Shown here: positions 32,957-53,625 of the stretch, piece by piece
Layout: each line of letters starts with the position of its first letter
How positions within the stretch are numbered: the stretch's first letter is position 1
Assembly: GCA_009792885.1 (NCBI GenBank)
Contig: WMCF01000059.1
Span: forward strand, 2,570,558-2,634,557
Length of the DNA stretch: 64,000 nucleotides
Reading direction: 5' to 3'
From: Eremophila alpestris peregrina
Lineage: Eukaryota; Chordata; Aves; Passeriformes; Alaudidae
Program-made: the position numbers and the translations under genes
Notes under the pieces: generated by a model
Seen by the model: the letters and a program-made list of their open reading frames with translations, nothing else
What the model was told of the DNA's origin: nothing
The model's database searches: none

Positions 32957-34341
32957 GTAAGTGGATAATGTTCCTTCTGTAACTGGGAGATGCTTTTAAT
33001 TAATGTAGAGTTTACTGTTGATCAGAGTAGCAAAGTGTCATTTCTCTATTGTGTCTGAGCAGTTCTGCATTAGCATGACTTAAAATATCCCTCAGCATTT
33101 AATACACACATCTCTGTATATTTATGTGCATGTATCTACATTTAATACACATATTTTCCATCAGAATTAATACTCACTTGTTATTTCACATCTAGTTTGA
33201 TTTCAACATATTGCCGAAGAAAATTACTCACAAATTACTGGGGCAGGCTTATTAAGAATAAGCTTGTTACAAGCAAATACAGAATTGATGTGTATTTATG
33301 TTCTATTAATGTATAATTTGCTTTTTTATCCAGCCACTGACAATATTCAGTTAGTATAAAGACAAATCGTTTGAGGAGATGCTGAGTTTTTTATTATCCC
33401 AAATTTCTTCTGCACAGAAAGAATTATTCCTTCAAAAAATTGTACAGGAACTTGTCTTTACTACTCTTACACAACAATTTAAATGCTGCAACTTTTGTTT
33501 TGTTGTCCCTCCAGCTTTTGATGAAACAATTAATACAGGATTTGCTGGTAAATGGATAAAGGGCTAGGCTGGAGCCAACCCTAAAGCAGGGTACAGTCAT
33601 TAGTACCAAAAATGAAGAGATTTGAGGGTCAGACCTGGCACTAAAGGTGTGGTGGGGTTGAAGGGATGGGTAGGTGTGGGTGTACAAATGGCATGAACAG
33701 ATATAGATTAAACATATATTAAAGTAATCATTGCATAATTTCATTTTCTAATTGTCCCTTCCCTAAACCAGGAAGTCACTTCTTCACAGAAAAGAAATCC
33801 AGCATCAGTCTAATGTCATCCTGGATATTTGGGTGATGCAAGGAAAAGGTTCTGTTACTGAAGGCCCAAACCCCAGGGCTGTGAACACTTTTAACTGGGT
33901 ATTCCTGCTCCAGCTTTAAATATCTTTTGGGTTTCATGATTTTCAGCAATCCTGATCTTTGTGACAAATTGCTGTGAAGTTTTTTTTTATCAGGAGCATC
34001 TCTTCCAAGTCCTGAAATAATTTTCTGTGCTTGTAAACTCATAAGAGTTCAAAATGTTTTATTGAGAGGCAACAGTGGGAAAGGAGATTTAGGAGTCTAA
34101 GCAAGGAAATGTAGAAATATCCTGTGAATCCTATCTGTCCTTTCCTGTGTATGTTACAAATCTGCGGGTCTGGGATGATGTGGGAGGTGCTGGGGTGTTT
34201 TACCCCAGCACAGTGCTCCACTCTCACCCCTGCTTAAAGGCTGAAATTCATTTTCTCAGGTGAAATCAAGAACAGAGGGAAAGATTTCTGATCACACCAT
34301 CAGCTTCTGGTCCTGTGGAGCTGATTTAAAGAAGAGAGAAA

Positions 34342-35578
34342 ATGTTCCTGCCCCAGAGATCTCTGCAGACATTTTTGGCAATTCTTTTTTTTGTCTGTTT
34401 TGCAGTGTGCCAAGACCTTGAAAAGTAAGCAATATTACCTTTTTACTTCATTGATATCATTAGAAAACTGCTCACTTTTGATTTCAGTGTTTTTCATTGC
34501 TCTTGGTTACTCCAGCCATGCCAGAAGAAAAATTCCATGTATTTGATACAGCACCATTTTACCTCACCCTCTCTGCAGTATAAAATGAGACCAATTGCAT
34601 TTTTAGATGTGTAGCATGGACCACATTTCAGTTGTCACTTTTAAACACAGCGTAGCAAATCACGTAAGGATGTTCAACAGAAGCCATGGAGATGGCACAT
34701 GCTGAAATTCCATATTTAGGTTCCCATTCAGATCCAAATCTGCAGTAGGAGCCTATAGCTGCAGCTATATTTTATCTGAGCAGCCTGGAATCCTGAAACA
34801 TTTGCATCTGAGATTTAGCCTGCCCTCCTCAGTCAAGGGTTGACTCAAAAATTTTGGTGACTCTGAAGAAAACAGGAGTTTGGTTTTATTTTGTGGGCAT
34901 CAGTGATTTCAGGTAAATTACTCCCAAGTTACAACTCAGGAAGGAAAGAAACAAACCCAAGTCCCATAACACTGAGGTGATGGAAAGGGAACTTTATGCT
35001 GCTATTGAAACCCCTGAAAAGAATCTAAATTTGGGAAAGACCAAATTGTCAATCAGTTTACTCTTCTTTAAAAAGAGGAGATTCGAGGTACACCTTTGGG
35101 AATAGCACAGCATTTCAGCTTCCCAGCTGCAGCTTTATTTAGGCTTCCTGGAGCCTGAGGCACCTGCAGTGCTCCTTCCTCAGTGCAGCACCTGGGATCC
35201 AGGGATGCAAATCAGCATCTCCCGTGCCTGACTCCGTGTTCCTCCCCTTGCAGCAGGAGGGCAGTGACCGAGCACCAGCTGCTGCACGACAAAGGGAGGG
35301 CGGTGCAAGGGCTGAAGCGCCTGATGTGGCTGCAGCACGCCCTGGGTGCAGTGCACACGGCCAGCAGCAGGGACATCCCAGTCCCAAATTCCAGGTGGGA
35401 TGGGCAGAAGAGCCAAGATCCCTCCGATTTCAACAGCGACGACGGAGATGAGGCTTCAAGCCTGATGAAGCAGCTGCTGGAACCGCTGGAAGCTCAGGGC
35501 TTCCTCCCGCTAAAGCAGCTGGATGGGGAGATCCCGAAGGGTAACTGGAACCCACAGCGCCTTTTCGACCCCCTTTGA
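34342..35578 (+). CDS. Parathyroid hormone-like peptide precursor (PTH-L/PTH4 type)
   Basis: Coding exons are 34342-34424 and 35257-35578 (or from 35254), 134 or 135 aa. Residues 1-23 look like a signal peptide with a hydrophobic core LAILFFVCFAVC. The second exon opens with the dibasic KR and then a mature peptide beginning AVTEHQLLHDKG and ending its active part AVHTA at position 34. By hand 19 of these 34 residues equal PTHrP 1-34, while W23, L24, L28 and V31 are as in PTH. The remaining 71 residues are unique-looking, with an acidic patch SDDGDE and the C-terminus LFDPL. The phase-2 intron lies right at the pro-peptide cleavage site, as in PTH and PTHLH. An untranslated exon boundary TTTTCTCAG|GTG at 34260 starts the signal exon. 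The family acts on class B PTH receptors to control calcium and bone. The exact orthology (PTH-L versus PTH4 naming) needs a tree, so no symbol is given. Confidence 0.88.
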
Positions 35579-35654
35579 CTCTTCCCACCAGTGTCAGCCC
35601 TGCCTCGCTTTGCACTGCTGGAGGGAACTGCTCCAGCACAAAGGTGAACAGCAA

Positions 35655-35660
35655 AATAAA
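35655..35660 (+). terminator. Polyadenylation signal of the PTH-like gene
   Basis: AATAAA lies 77 nt after the stop codon, giving a compact transcript of roughly 0.75 kb. Further AATAAA hexamers occur near 36515, so a longer 3'UTR is possible. Confidence 0.7.
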
Positions 35661-35689
35661 AACCTTTAACCTCATTCACTCCTCCAGGT

Positions 35690-37240
35690 GCTCACAGAGA
35701 GCCTCACACAGAGCAGGTCCTGTCCCCTCTGAGCGCTGGGACTGCGAGATGGGTCCCCTCTCTTCCCTCGCCCTTCCTTGTTTTGGATGTCTTAGGGATG
35801 CTGCGGCCCTTTGGAGCTCCTGGAGCTCACACCTAGCAGGAAGTTTGGGTCATTAATCTGCACATTCACAGGCTCATTCACAGCCTAATGTTTTGACTCT
35901 CGAAGAACTTTACCTCTGAATACAGGTTCTGTTCCATTCACACCTGCCTGCAGTAATTTCACACTCTGCTCTAGTAATCACTTTCCTTATACCGTAGTTA
36001 CAAAGGGTTTTTCCTGCTCCTTCAGCACGCAGACTGTTCTAAGCATCTTGGACCCTCAGGTTTTCCTTCATTTTCCCAGGTAGAAGTTGGCAGTGATTCC
36101 CATTCAGCCAAAGCCCCAGACATCCACCTTGTTCTGCTGGTGGAAGAGATGAGAATGAGCTTTCAGGGTGCCTCTTTGAGCCTTTTGTTCCACACTTCCT
36201 TTTCTTTCCTCAGCTTAAATCCTCTCTAAGAGCAGGAAAACAGATTCATGAGGCCACCTGTGTTTCCTGAGAGGTACCACTGGGTTTTGCTGTTCACCTT
36301 TGATAACAAACTGCCCATCTCTGTCTAAGCAAAGCAAGGTCCAGTTTCACTGTAAAGTCAGCCTTTCAGAAATGAAATCTGTCATGTGTGTTAAAAATAT
36401 ATCAGCATTTCCATTGTGTAGGGACTCCACACGCTGTTTTAAATCCTGAAATTCCTCTGCTGCTGATAAATTTCAACTATGTTGAATGCAGTTCTCAGTG
36501 ATTAAAATGTCAATAATAAAACCCCTTTTCACCTTCTTAATTGCACTTTTTAAAAAATGTAAATAAAATGAAGCAAAATGGCATTTTCCCAATGTCTCCA
36601 CACATCCAAGATGAATATGGGATCACATTTCTTCTATTGTCATTCCTCTCAGCTCCCTGTTAGGTTCCCAAGGCCATTATTGAAGCCAGTGGTTTCAGGT
36701 ATTCCCGATGAGCCAGGAGGAGTGAGATGAAAACGGGTTGTACAGCTCAAGCTGAGCTGGGATGTGGGAGCTCTTCCTCATCAGAGTCAGAGGATGGAGC
36801 CCCGGGGACCTGACTGTGACAGCTCAAACCCCTGGGAAATGATCCTGTCCTGCCCAGCACATGTGGATCAGCCTCTCTGTCCTTGTAGATGCAGTTTCCT
36901 CTGGAATTGAGGGGTTGTTTCCTTGATCCCTGGGAGATAGAGGTGACTGCTGGTGGCTCGGTGGCCTCCGTCCCTGGGCATCCCTTGTCCCCGTGGGCAT
37001 AACATATATGTGTATAACCTCTATGTGAATGGGAAAATCTTGCCTCCCCTCGACGTGAACCCAGGCTGTGTGCTGGGAGGCGGCAGGGTCACAGCACCAT
37101 TGCGGGCAGGAGGGAAGTTGTGAAGGCAGCCACGCCGGGAGGAGTTACCCCAGGAGCATCCCAGGAGCACCACAGGCAGGCGGGCACCCCGGAGCTCTCA
37201 GCGCCGGTGCCTCTGCCGGGACCCAGGGGAGAGCACGGGC
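35690..37240. other. Intergenic region between the PTH-like gene and the STK38 island
   Basis: Single-copy AT-rich sequence turning GC-rich after about 37050. No gene, RNA or repeat family is recognised, apart from AATAAA hexamers near 36515 and 36563. Confidence 0.5.
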
Positions 37241-37373
37241 TGATGTGCACCCGCCGCCACAACAGCTGGGTCCCCAGCGGCCCTTCGGGTGCGCCCGCGG
37301 TGTCCTCTGCCCGCAGCCCCGGGAGGGGACGGACGCTCGGTACTGCCCAGCACGGAGCGGGCACGGAGCGGGC

Positions 37374-37865
37374 NNNNNNNNNNNNNNNNNNNNNNNNNNN
37401 NNNNNNNNNNNNNNNNNNNNNNNNNNNNNNNNNNNNNNNNNNNNNNNNNNNNNNNNNNNNNNNNNNNNNNNNNNNNNNNNNNNNNNNNNNNNNNNNNNNN
37501 NNNNNNNNNNNNNNNNNNNNNNNNNNNNNNNNNNNNNNNNNNNNNNNNNNNNNNNNNNNNNNNNNNNNNNNNNNNNNNNNNNNNNNNNNNNNNNNNNNNN
37601 NNNNNNNNNNNNNNNNNNNNNNNNNNNNNNNNNNNNNNNNNNNNNNNNNNNNNNNNNNNNNNNNNNNNNNNNNNNNNNNNNNNNNNNNNNNNNNNNNNNN
37701 NNNNNNNNNNNNNNNNNNNNNNNNNNNNNNNNNNNNNNNNNNNNNNNNNNNNNNNNNNNNNNNNNNNNNNNNNNNNNNNNNNNNNNNNNNNNNNNNNNNN
37801 NNNNNNNNNNNNNNNNNNNNNNNNNNNNNNNNNNNNNNNNNNNNNNNNNNNNNNNNNNNNNNNNN
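37374..37865. other. Assembly gap (492 N)
   Basis: An uninterrupted run of N. Both edges carry the same GGCACGGAGCGGGC repeat, so the gap lies inside a GC-rich minisatellite and its true length is unknown. Long open frames reported across it are meaningless. Confidence 0.99.
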
Positions 37866-38125
37866 GGCACGGAGCGGGCTCGGACACCCCAGCGCTGCCC
37901 AGCACGGAGCGGGCACGGACAGCCCAGCGCTGCCCAGCACGGAGCGGGCTCGGGGCCCGGCGCTGCCCCTCACGGAGCCGGGCACGGAGCGGGCTCGGGG
38001 CCGGGCTCCGTGCTGGGCAGCGCTGGGCTGTCCGTGCCCGCTCCGTGCCCGCTCCGTGCTGGGCAGCGCTGGGCTGTCCGTGCCCGCTCCGTGCTGGGCA
38101 GCGCTGGGGTGTCCGTGCCCGGCGC
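37866..38125. repeat. GC-rich minisatellite arranged as an inverted repeat
   Basis: Units of about 35 bases built from CAGCACGGAGCGGGCACGG and ACAGCCCAGCGCTGCC run forward from 37866 to about 37990. From about 38000 to 38125 the same units continue in reverse-complement form (GGGCAGCGCTGGGCTGTCC, GTGCCCGCTCCGTGCTG), with stretches over 40 bases matching exactly by eye. The same units also edge the left side of the gap (about 37340-37373). The block sits directly upstream of the STK38 first exon. Confidence 0.88.
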
Positions 38126-38129
38126 AGGC

Positions 38130-38360
38130 GCTGCCGGCGGGGGCGGGCCGGGCTCGCAGCTCCGCCCGGGCGGGGCGGACCGGGCCGGGGCGCCTGCGCT
38201 GCCGTAGCGGTCCCTGGGCCGCCCGTCCCGGCCCGGGTCGCTGTCGGTGCGGGGGGCGGCGGTAGCCCCGGTCCCGAGCCCCCCCAAAGGCGCCTCTCCG
38301 CCTCTCCTCGCCGGGACCGCGCCTCGCCTGCAGCTCCTGCCGCCCCTCCCGGGGCTCCGG
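38130..38360 (+). promoter_or_regulatory. STK38: STK38 CpG-island promoter and noncoding exon 1
   Basis: A very GC- and CpG-rich TATA-less region with GC boxes (GGGCGGGGCGG near 38170) and a donor CTCCGG|GTAAGC whose exon would end at 38360. Spliced to the acceptor CCTGACAG at 40143, this supplies the 5'UTR. The start point is not defined by sequence and could be scattered over 38150-38300. CpG-rich DNA continues to about 38780 inside intron 1. Confidence 0.65.
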
Positions 38361-40145
38361 GTAAGCCGCTCCCGCCTTGTTCCCCCGGGCGCCCCCCGCC
38401 CAGCGCTCCGCATCCCCTCCCCGCCCTCCTCCTTCGCTCCCTCCCTCCCTCCCCGCGGCCCTTTTGCTGCTCCGGGGGAGCGGAGCGGGGGCGGCCCCCG
38501 GAGCGCAGGGCTGCGGTGGGGCTGGGGGCGGCCGTGCTGCGGGCCGGGCTCCGTCCAGCGGCGGGGGATTCTCCCCAGGGTGGCCGCGCTGCGGGCCCGG
38601 GGGCGGTGGGGGTTCCCTGCTCCTCCTCCATTGCGGGCTCGGGCCCCCTTTGTCCGCTCCCGGGGATGCTGCGGGGCCCCTCCGCCGGCCGGGCCGGAGT
38701 GCCACGCTGCTGTCACCTCCCCGGCCGAGCCCCGCTCCAACCCGCGGCTCCCGGGGTGCTGGGTGGGCTCTGAGCGCCCCATCCCCGTGGAAGGGGCCCC
38801 GAGCACCAACAGGTGGTTCGGCACCGATACTTTCTCATTTCTCCCCCTTCCCTTTTTTTTTTCCCTCACCCCATTGTGACAGATAATTTTCCTGGTTTGT
38901 TCTATAGGAAATGAAAACCACCTGTGGCTTTTACAGCTCCCACTCACCTTCTCAGGGTGCAGCCCCCCATTTCTGGGAGTGTAACCACTCACCTCCGGGG
39001 GTGTAACCCCATAGCCAGGGATACTCACAGACTGTGACACCCCCACTCGTGTGTGTCACTCTGAGCTGCTCTTCCTTAAAGCCATGATCCCACCTCACAT
39101 AAAGACATAATTCCTTCTCAAAAGTCACACAGCTCCTGTCCCACGAGGGGCCTGTAAAGGCAGCACACACGTAGCTGCTGTCTGGGAAGGAGGTGGTTTG
39201 CAGGGCCCTGTGGAGATGCCTTGTAAAGATCTGCAAAAAGTGAACAGAAAAAGTCATTTGAGTGTGTTGGCAACGCCTGGGGTTGTAGAAATGGGAAGTG
39301 TCTCACCTATTTTGTCTGCAATTTCTAGTAATAGTTGCAAAGCTGTTACCTGGTGTTCAGGAGAACCAGGGTAATGTGTAGTTGTACATTTGAAACCTTT
39401 GGGGTTTTTTATGCCTATCAGGAAATAGAACTGGGGTGTCAAATATACTGAAACTGCTACTCATTGGGGGTGCCATGCTCCAGTATTTATATACTGTATT
39501 CTCAGAAATAGAAAGGATATCAAGATACATGTATCTTTTGTAGAAATAAATAAGTGAGATACTTAGACTAGGGTTTGGGTTTTTGGCTATTTTTAACCTA
39601 CAACTTACTCAAAGGCAGTGATCCTCTGGATCTGGGCAAATTCCTGTGAGAAAACATCTAGTAAAAGTGCTTAAAGGACAACTAAATGCCCTTTTCACTC
39701 ATTCCTCAGTTGCTCTGTAACTGGGATGACTTTTAGGATTTAGGTAAATTTTACACAGAATAGCCAGTAGGCAACTGGTGGAATTATTTCTGTTATGGAT
39801 TAGATGCTTCAGTGTGATATTCCTGTATTTTGAACATTCATTAAAGAGAGAATGTGGTGGCAGCAATAAACATTTGCAGTAACTGGCTGAAATTGTGGTT
39901 TTTGAGGCACAAAGTTTCTTAAGTTTCCTTCCCTCTAATTTCAGATCAAAAACGTTCAAAACAGGAAGTTTGACTTGCACCTTTTATTTTGTAAGACTTT
40001 TCCCTGCTTAGCTTAGACTGGTGCTATTTGTTGTTAAAATCTGAACTCTGTGATTAAGCATCACTTAATGGGTTTGGGCTCATGTTTGAAGGTTATTTGT
40101 CATTTATAATGTTTGATGTTCCTCTCTCCTCCTTTCCTGACAGCC

Positions 40146-50253
<10,108 letters not shown>

Positions 50254-53225
50254 CACAGCTTTACCTGGGACTTCTGAGCCATGGAATTCTGTTGCTGTAC
50301 TTTGGGTTTACACCCATAAAAGAACTTGTTCTTTTTTATTAAAGAAAACTTGAGGGCTATCCACTCTTGGAGAAGACTTCAGGACTGTTTTGTTACACAC
50401 CTGGTTGTTATTAAGGATTTTTTTCCCCCTGGACCACTGAAAAATCCCACGTTTGTATCATCTCTGCTGCCAGCACCTTTTGCTGCTTCAGGAGCAAGAG
50501 TTTTTTTTATATTCTTTGCCAGACTGTCCAGTCCATTGGGAGATGAGAGCAAGCTTTCCCTTTGGCATTGCAAAGCATGGGATTCTATGGGACTGCGCCC
50601 AGTCCTGCATTAAGTGACAAACTCACTCTGCCAATTCTGCCAGCACTGTTTGCCCAGTGGCTGAGGACTCCAGGACAGAGGAAACAAAGCAATAATTGAA
50701 GCTTGAGACGGACAACTCTCCAGGAAACTGTCTAGCAGAAGGACACAACTCGGATTGCCTTAACCTTACTTTGTAGTGCTGTTTTTATAATATTCCTTGG
50801 AAGCCTCTTCAATAGCATTTCTCAGCTCTGTAACTGTGGCCTCCAGTTCTGGTGCACTTTACTTTTGGTACTAAGTGACCCTCATGCCATTTAGTTTTTT
50901 TTTTTTTTCCTAAATTAAAAGATTTTGTAACACCTTTTCTTTCCTAAATAGAGGAGAAATGGGCCATTTCCTCCAGTGATGCTGAGTTTTTGGTTATTGT
51001 GTGTCAGGATGGATTCATAAACAATGCAGATAAACTACAGCTGGTCACATAAGTGGGTCTGGAATTAGAGCAGAGGGAGGGAAATTCCAGGAACCTGATC
51101 CTTGGTGGGCAAGTTGTGCACAGCTGGGCCAGCCCTGAGGCTCCTCAGGGTGGCTGCTGCTGTTTCTCTGAGCTCTGCTGCATCTTCAGTGGTTGAAAGG
51201 CCAAACCTCATCTTCTGTGGCCTTTTTGCTGTTGGTTTTGAGCAGAACAGGATCAGGAAGTTGCTGCTGGAGGCCTGCCTGGTGTTCCCTCCCAGAGCTG
51301 CTCTTGCTGTCCTGGCTGAACCATCTGTACCCTGAGTGTCCCCTGGGGTCACTTTTGGGGCAGTGGAACCCACTGTGTCCACTTGTTGATTGTTGCCTAC
51401 TCTAATTTATAAAAGTACATTCAGTTCTGATCAGGGTCTCTCCAGGAGAGCCCCAAAGTGCCTTTCTTGCCTAAGCCTCTCTCAGAACATAACAGCATTT
51501 TGGGAGGGAGGATTCTGCCTCAGCTGAGCTTTTCCCCAATTCCTTTTTCTAACCACAAGCTCCACTTTGTGCCCATTTGTTGTTAACTCTGCACTTGCAG
51601 GGGCAGGAGGCATTAACCCTCAGGCCTGCATGGTTCCAGCCTGGAATTTACAATCAGATATTAGAAATACAATTCAATGAGGTTTCTAAAAGTGTGTCTC
51701 AATTCAAAATGTCTTGGATTCCTGCAAATTTCCCTTGGTGCTGAACACTAACTCCAGAGTAGAGACAAGACAAGATGTCTCACAGGAAAAAAAAAAGGCT
51801 TCCAGGTCTGTTTAGTCCTGAGTTTCTTGATTAGAAAATGAAACAAAATGGATTTGATGGATTTGTAGTAGTGGAACTTTTTTTATATAGGTGCTTTTAG
51901 GGAATGTTTACTTAGATGTCTCTTGACTCGAGTGCCATCCTGAAGGACTGCTGGGGGCTGCCAGTACTGTACAGAGCTCCCCAGGGTCTTCCCCTCCCCA
52001 CCCCTGTGCTTTTTGGACATGTCCTATGAATTTATGACTTGCCATAAGCAGTTCAGGCAGCAGTTGGATCCTACCAAGCTGAAATGCAAAACCAGCCTTA
52101 AGGAGAAGTCCAGGATGTCTGTACTCAGAAGGGCTCAGATGAATAAGGGCTAATGGAAGGGATGACTTTACAGGGTCAGGCTTTCATCAACTCATTTCTA
52201 GATCACATTCTGTTCCTTTTTGACTTTTGCATGAAGGACTGATACCAACTTCTCAAACTGTTCATCCTTATCCTGCAGTTTCTTCTAGCCATTTGAAAAT
52301 GTTGCCTTATAAACCATTGGAATCAATGTAAGACCATTTATTTTTCAATTCCTAACACCTTAGTTACTGCCTTAAAATAAAAGTCAAACTCCTCTGAAGC
52401 TGCTGTGGATTAGGAAATGATTTTGAGATAACAGCTTCATTCTTAGCCCTTTACTAAAAGGGACCAGCATTTTTATTTATAAATACCAAAGATGAAGAAG
52501 CGAAACAATTTTAAGTTGTGACAAGTTGCTGTAAAAAACAACTCTCTAGAACTGTGTATTGTGCATTTTTAGTGCTGTGTTTGAAGTGGGACCTTCCATG
52601 TGTGGCACTGGAGTCCAAGCTGAAGTTTTCAAAGGCACAAGGAGCAGTTGGGTACCTCATTCCTGTTGTCTTCCAGCAAAGGTTGGATGTTTTTAACTGC
52701 AGTCCTGTTGGACACAGCTTTGCAGTGGGAGGTTCTGTGTCCCAGGTGCATTGTAAGCCTGCATCCTGTTCCAGGTTTTTATCAACATTAGGGAAAAAAG
52801 TGTCTCCTACAGTGTCTCCTTCCCAGGATCCATACTTCACTGCTAACAGCAAGGATTTTGTATGCCTGTTACATCTCCCATGGTAGCCAAACATTTTTAC
52901 TTTTTTTTTTTTGTGTTTTGAGGTTCTTAGTATCTTTTATTTTTTTTTTTTAAGATGCAGTTGCTGGATTTGTAGAAGTAATTCCAATCTGAATTTCCAA
53001 TGGATCTGAACACCTTATGCTGCCAGTTCATCTCTGTATCATGCCTAGCACAAAGCTGCACTGTTTATCACTGTGCCCTGACTCTGCCTTAACCCCTAAG
53101 CTGAAAAAGTGTTCTGTAAATATTTAAAAGCTGTTACAAAATTGCACTGTACAATTTGGCAAGTGTAGTCAACTTTTTATGGAGCCATCTCATTGTGTTG
53201 TGTAAATAAAATCCTCTTAGTAAAG
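50254..53225 (+). other. STK38: STK38 3' untranslated region
   Basis: About 3 kb of AT-rich, repeat-free sequence follows the STK38 stop, to a strong AATAAA. Internal ATTAAA/AATAAA-like hexamers (for example at about 50338, 50915 and 52375) could give shorter isoforms. The absence of CR1 inside and its presence 40 bases past the end fit a constrained UTR. Confidence 0.75.
53205..53210 (+). terminator. STK38: STK38 distal polyadenylation signal
   Basis: AATAAA within TGTGTAAATAAAATCC, followed within 30 bases by GT-rich GTTGGTATGTTGTGTT, the expected downstream element. Cleavage would be near 53225. Confidence 0.75.
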
Positions 53226-53261
53226 ACTCTTGTTGGTATGTTGTGTTTTACAAACAGGAAT

Positions 53262-53625
53262 CAGAGAATCCTGGAATGGTTTGTGTTGGAAGGGACTTTA
53301 AAGTTCATCCATTTCCAGCCCCTGCCATGAGCAGGGACACCTTCCACTGTCCCAGGTTGTTCCAAGCCCTGTCCAACCTGGCCTTGGACACTTCCAGGGA
53401 TCCAGGGGCAGCCACAGCTTCTCAGGGCACCCTGTGCCACAGCCTCAGCACCCTCCCAGGGAAGGATTCCTTCCCAATATCTCATCTATCCCTGCCCACA
53501 GCAGTGAGAAGCCATTCTCCTTGTCCAGGGGAATGAAGAGTCCTTCTCCACTTTTCTTGTAGCCTCTGTAGATAGTGGAAGGTGCTGTAAGGTCTTCAGA
53601 TAAATCCCACCTTGTCTGAACTCTT
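53262..53625 (-). mobile_element. CR1 retroposon fragment between STK38 and KCTD20
   Basis: GAATCCTGGAATGGTTTGTG, GGAAGGGACTTTAAAGTTC and CTTCCCAATATCTCATCTATC show a reverse-oriented CR1 of about 360 bases immediately after the STK38 3' end. Confidence 0.93.

Noticed and set aside
37068..38773. Several 380-540 aa open frames on both strands around the STK38 promoter
   Set aside because: They read straight through the run of N and through minisatellite and CpG-island sequence. Only the flanking composition keeps them open.
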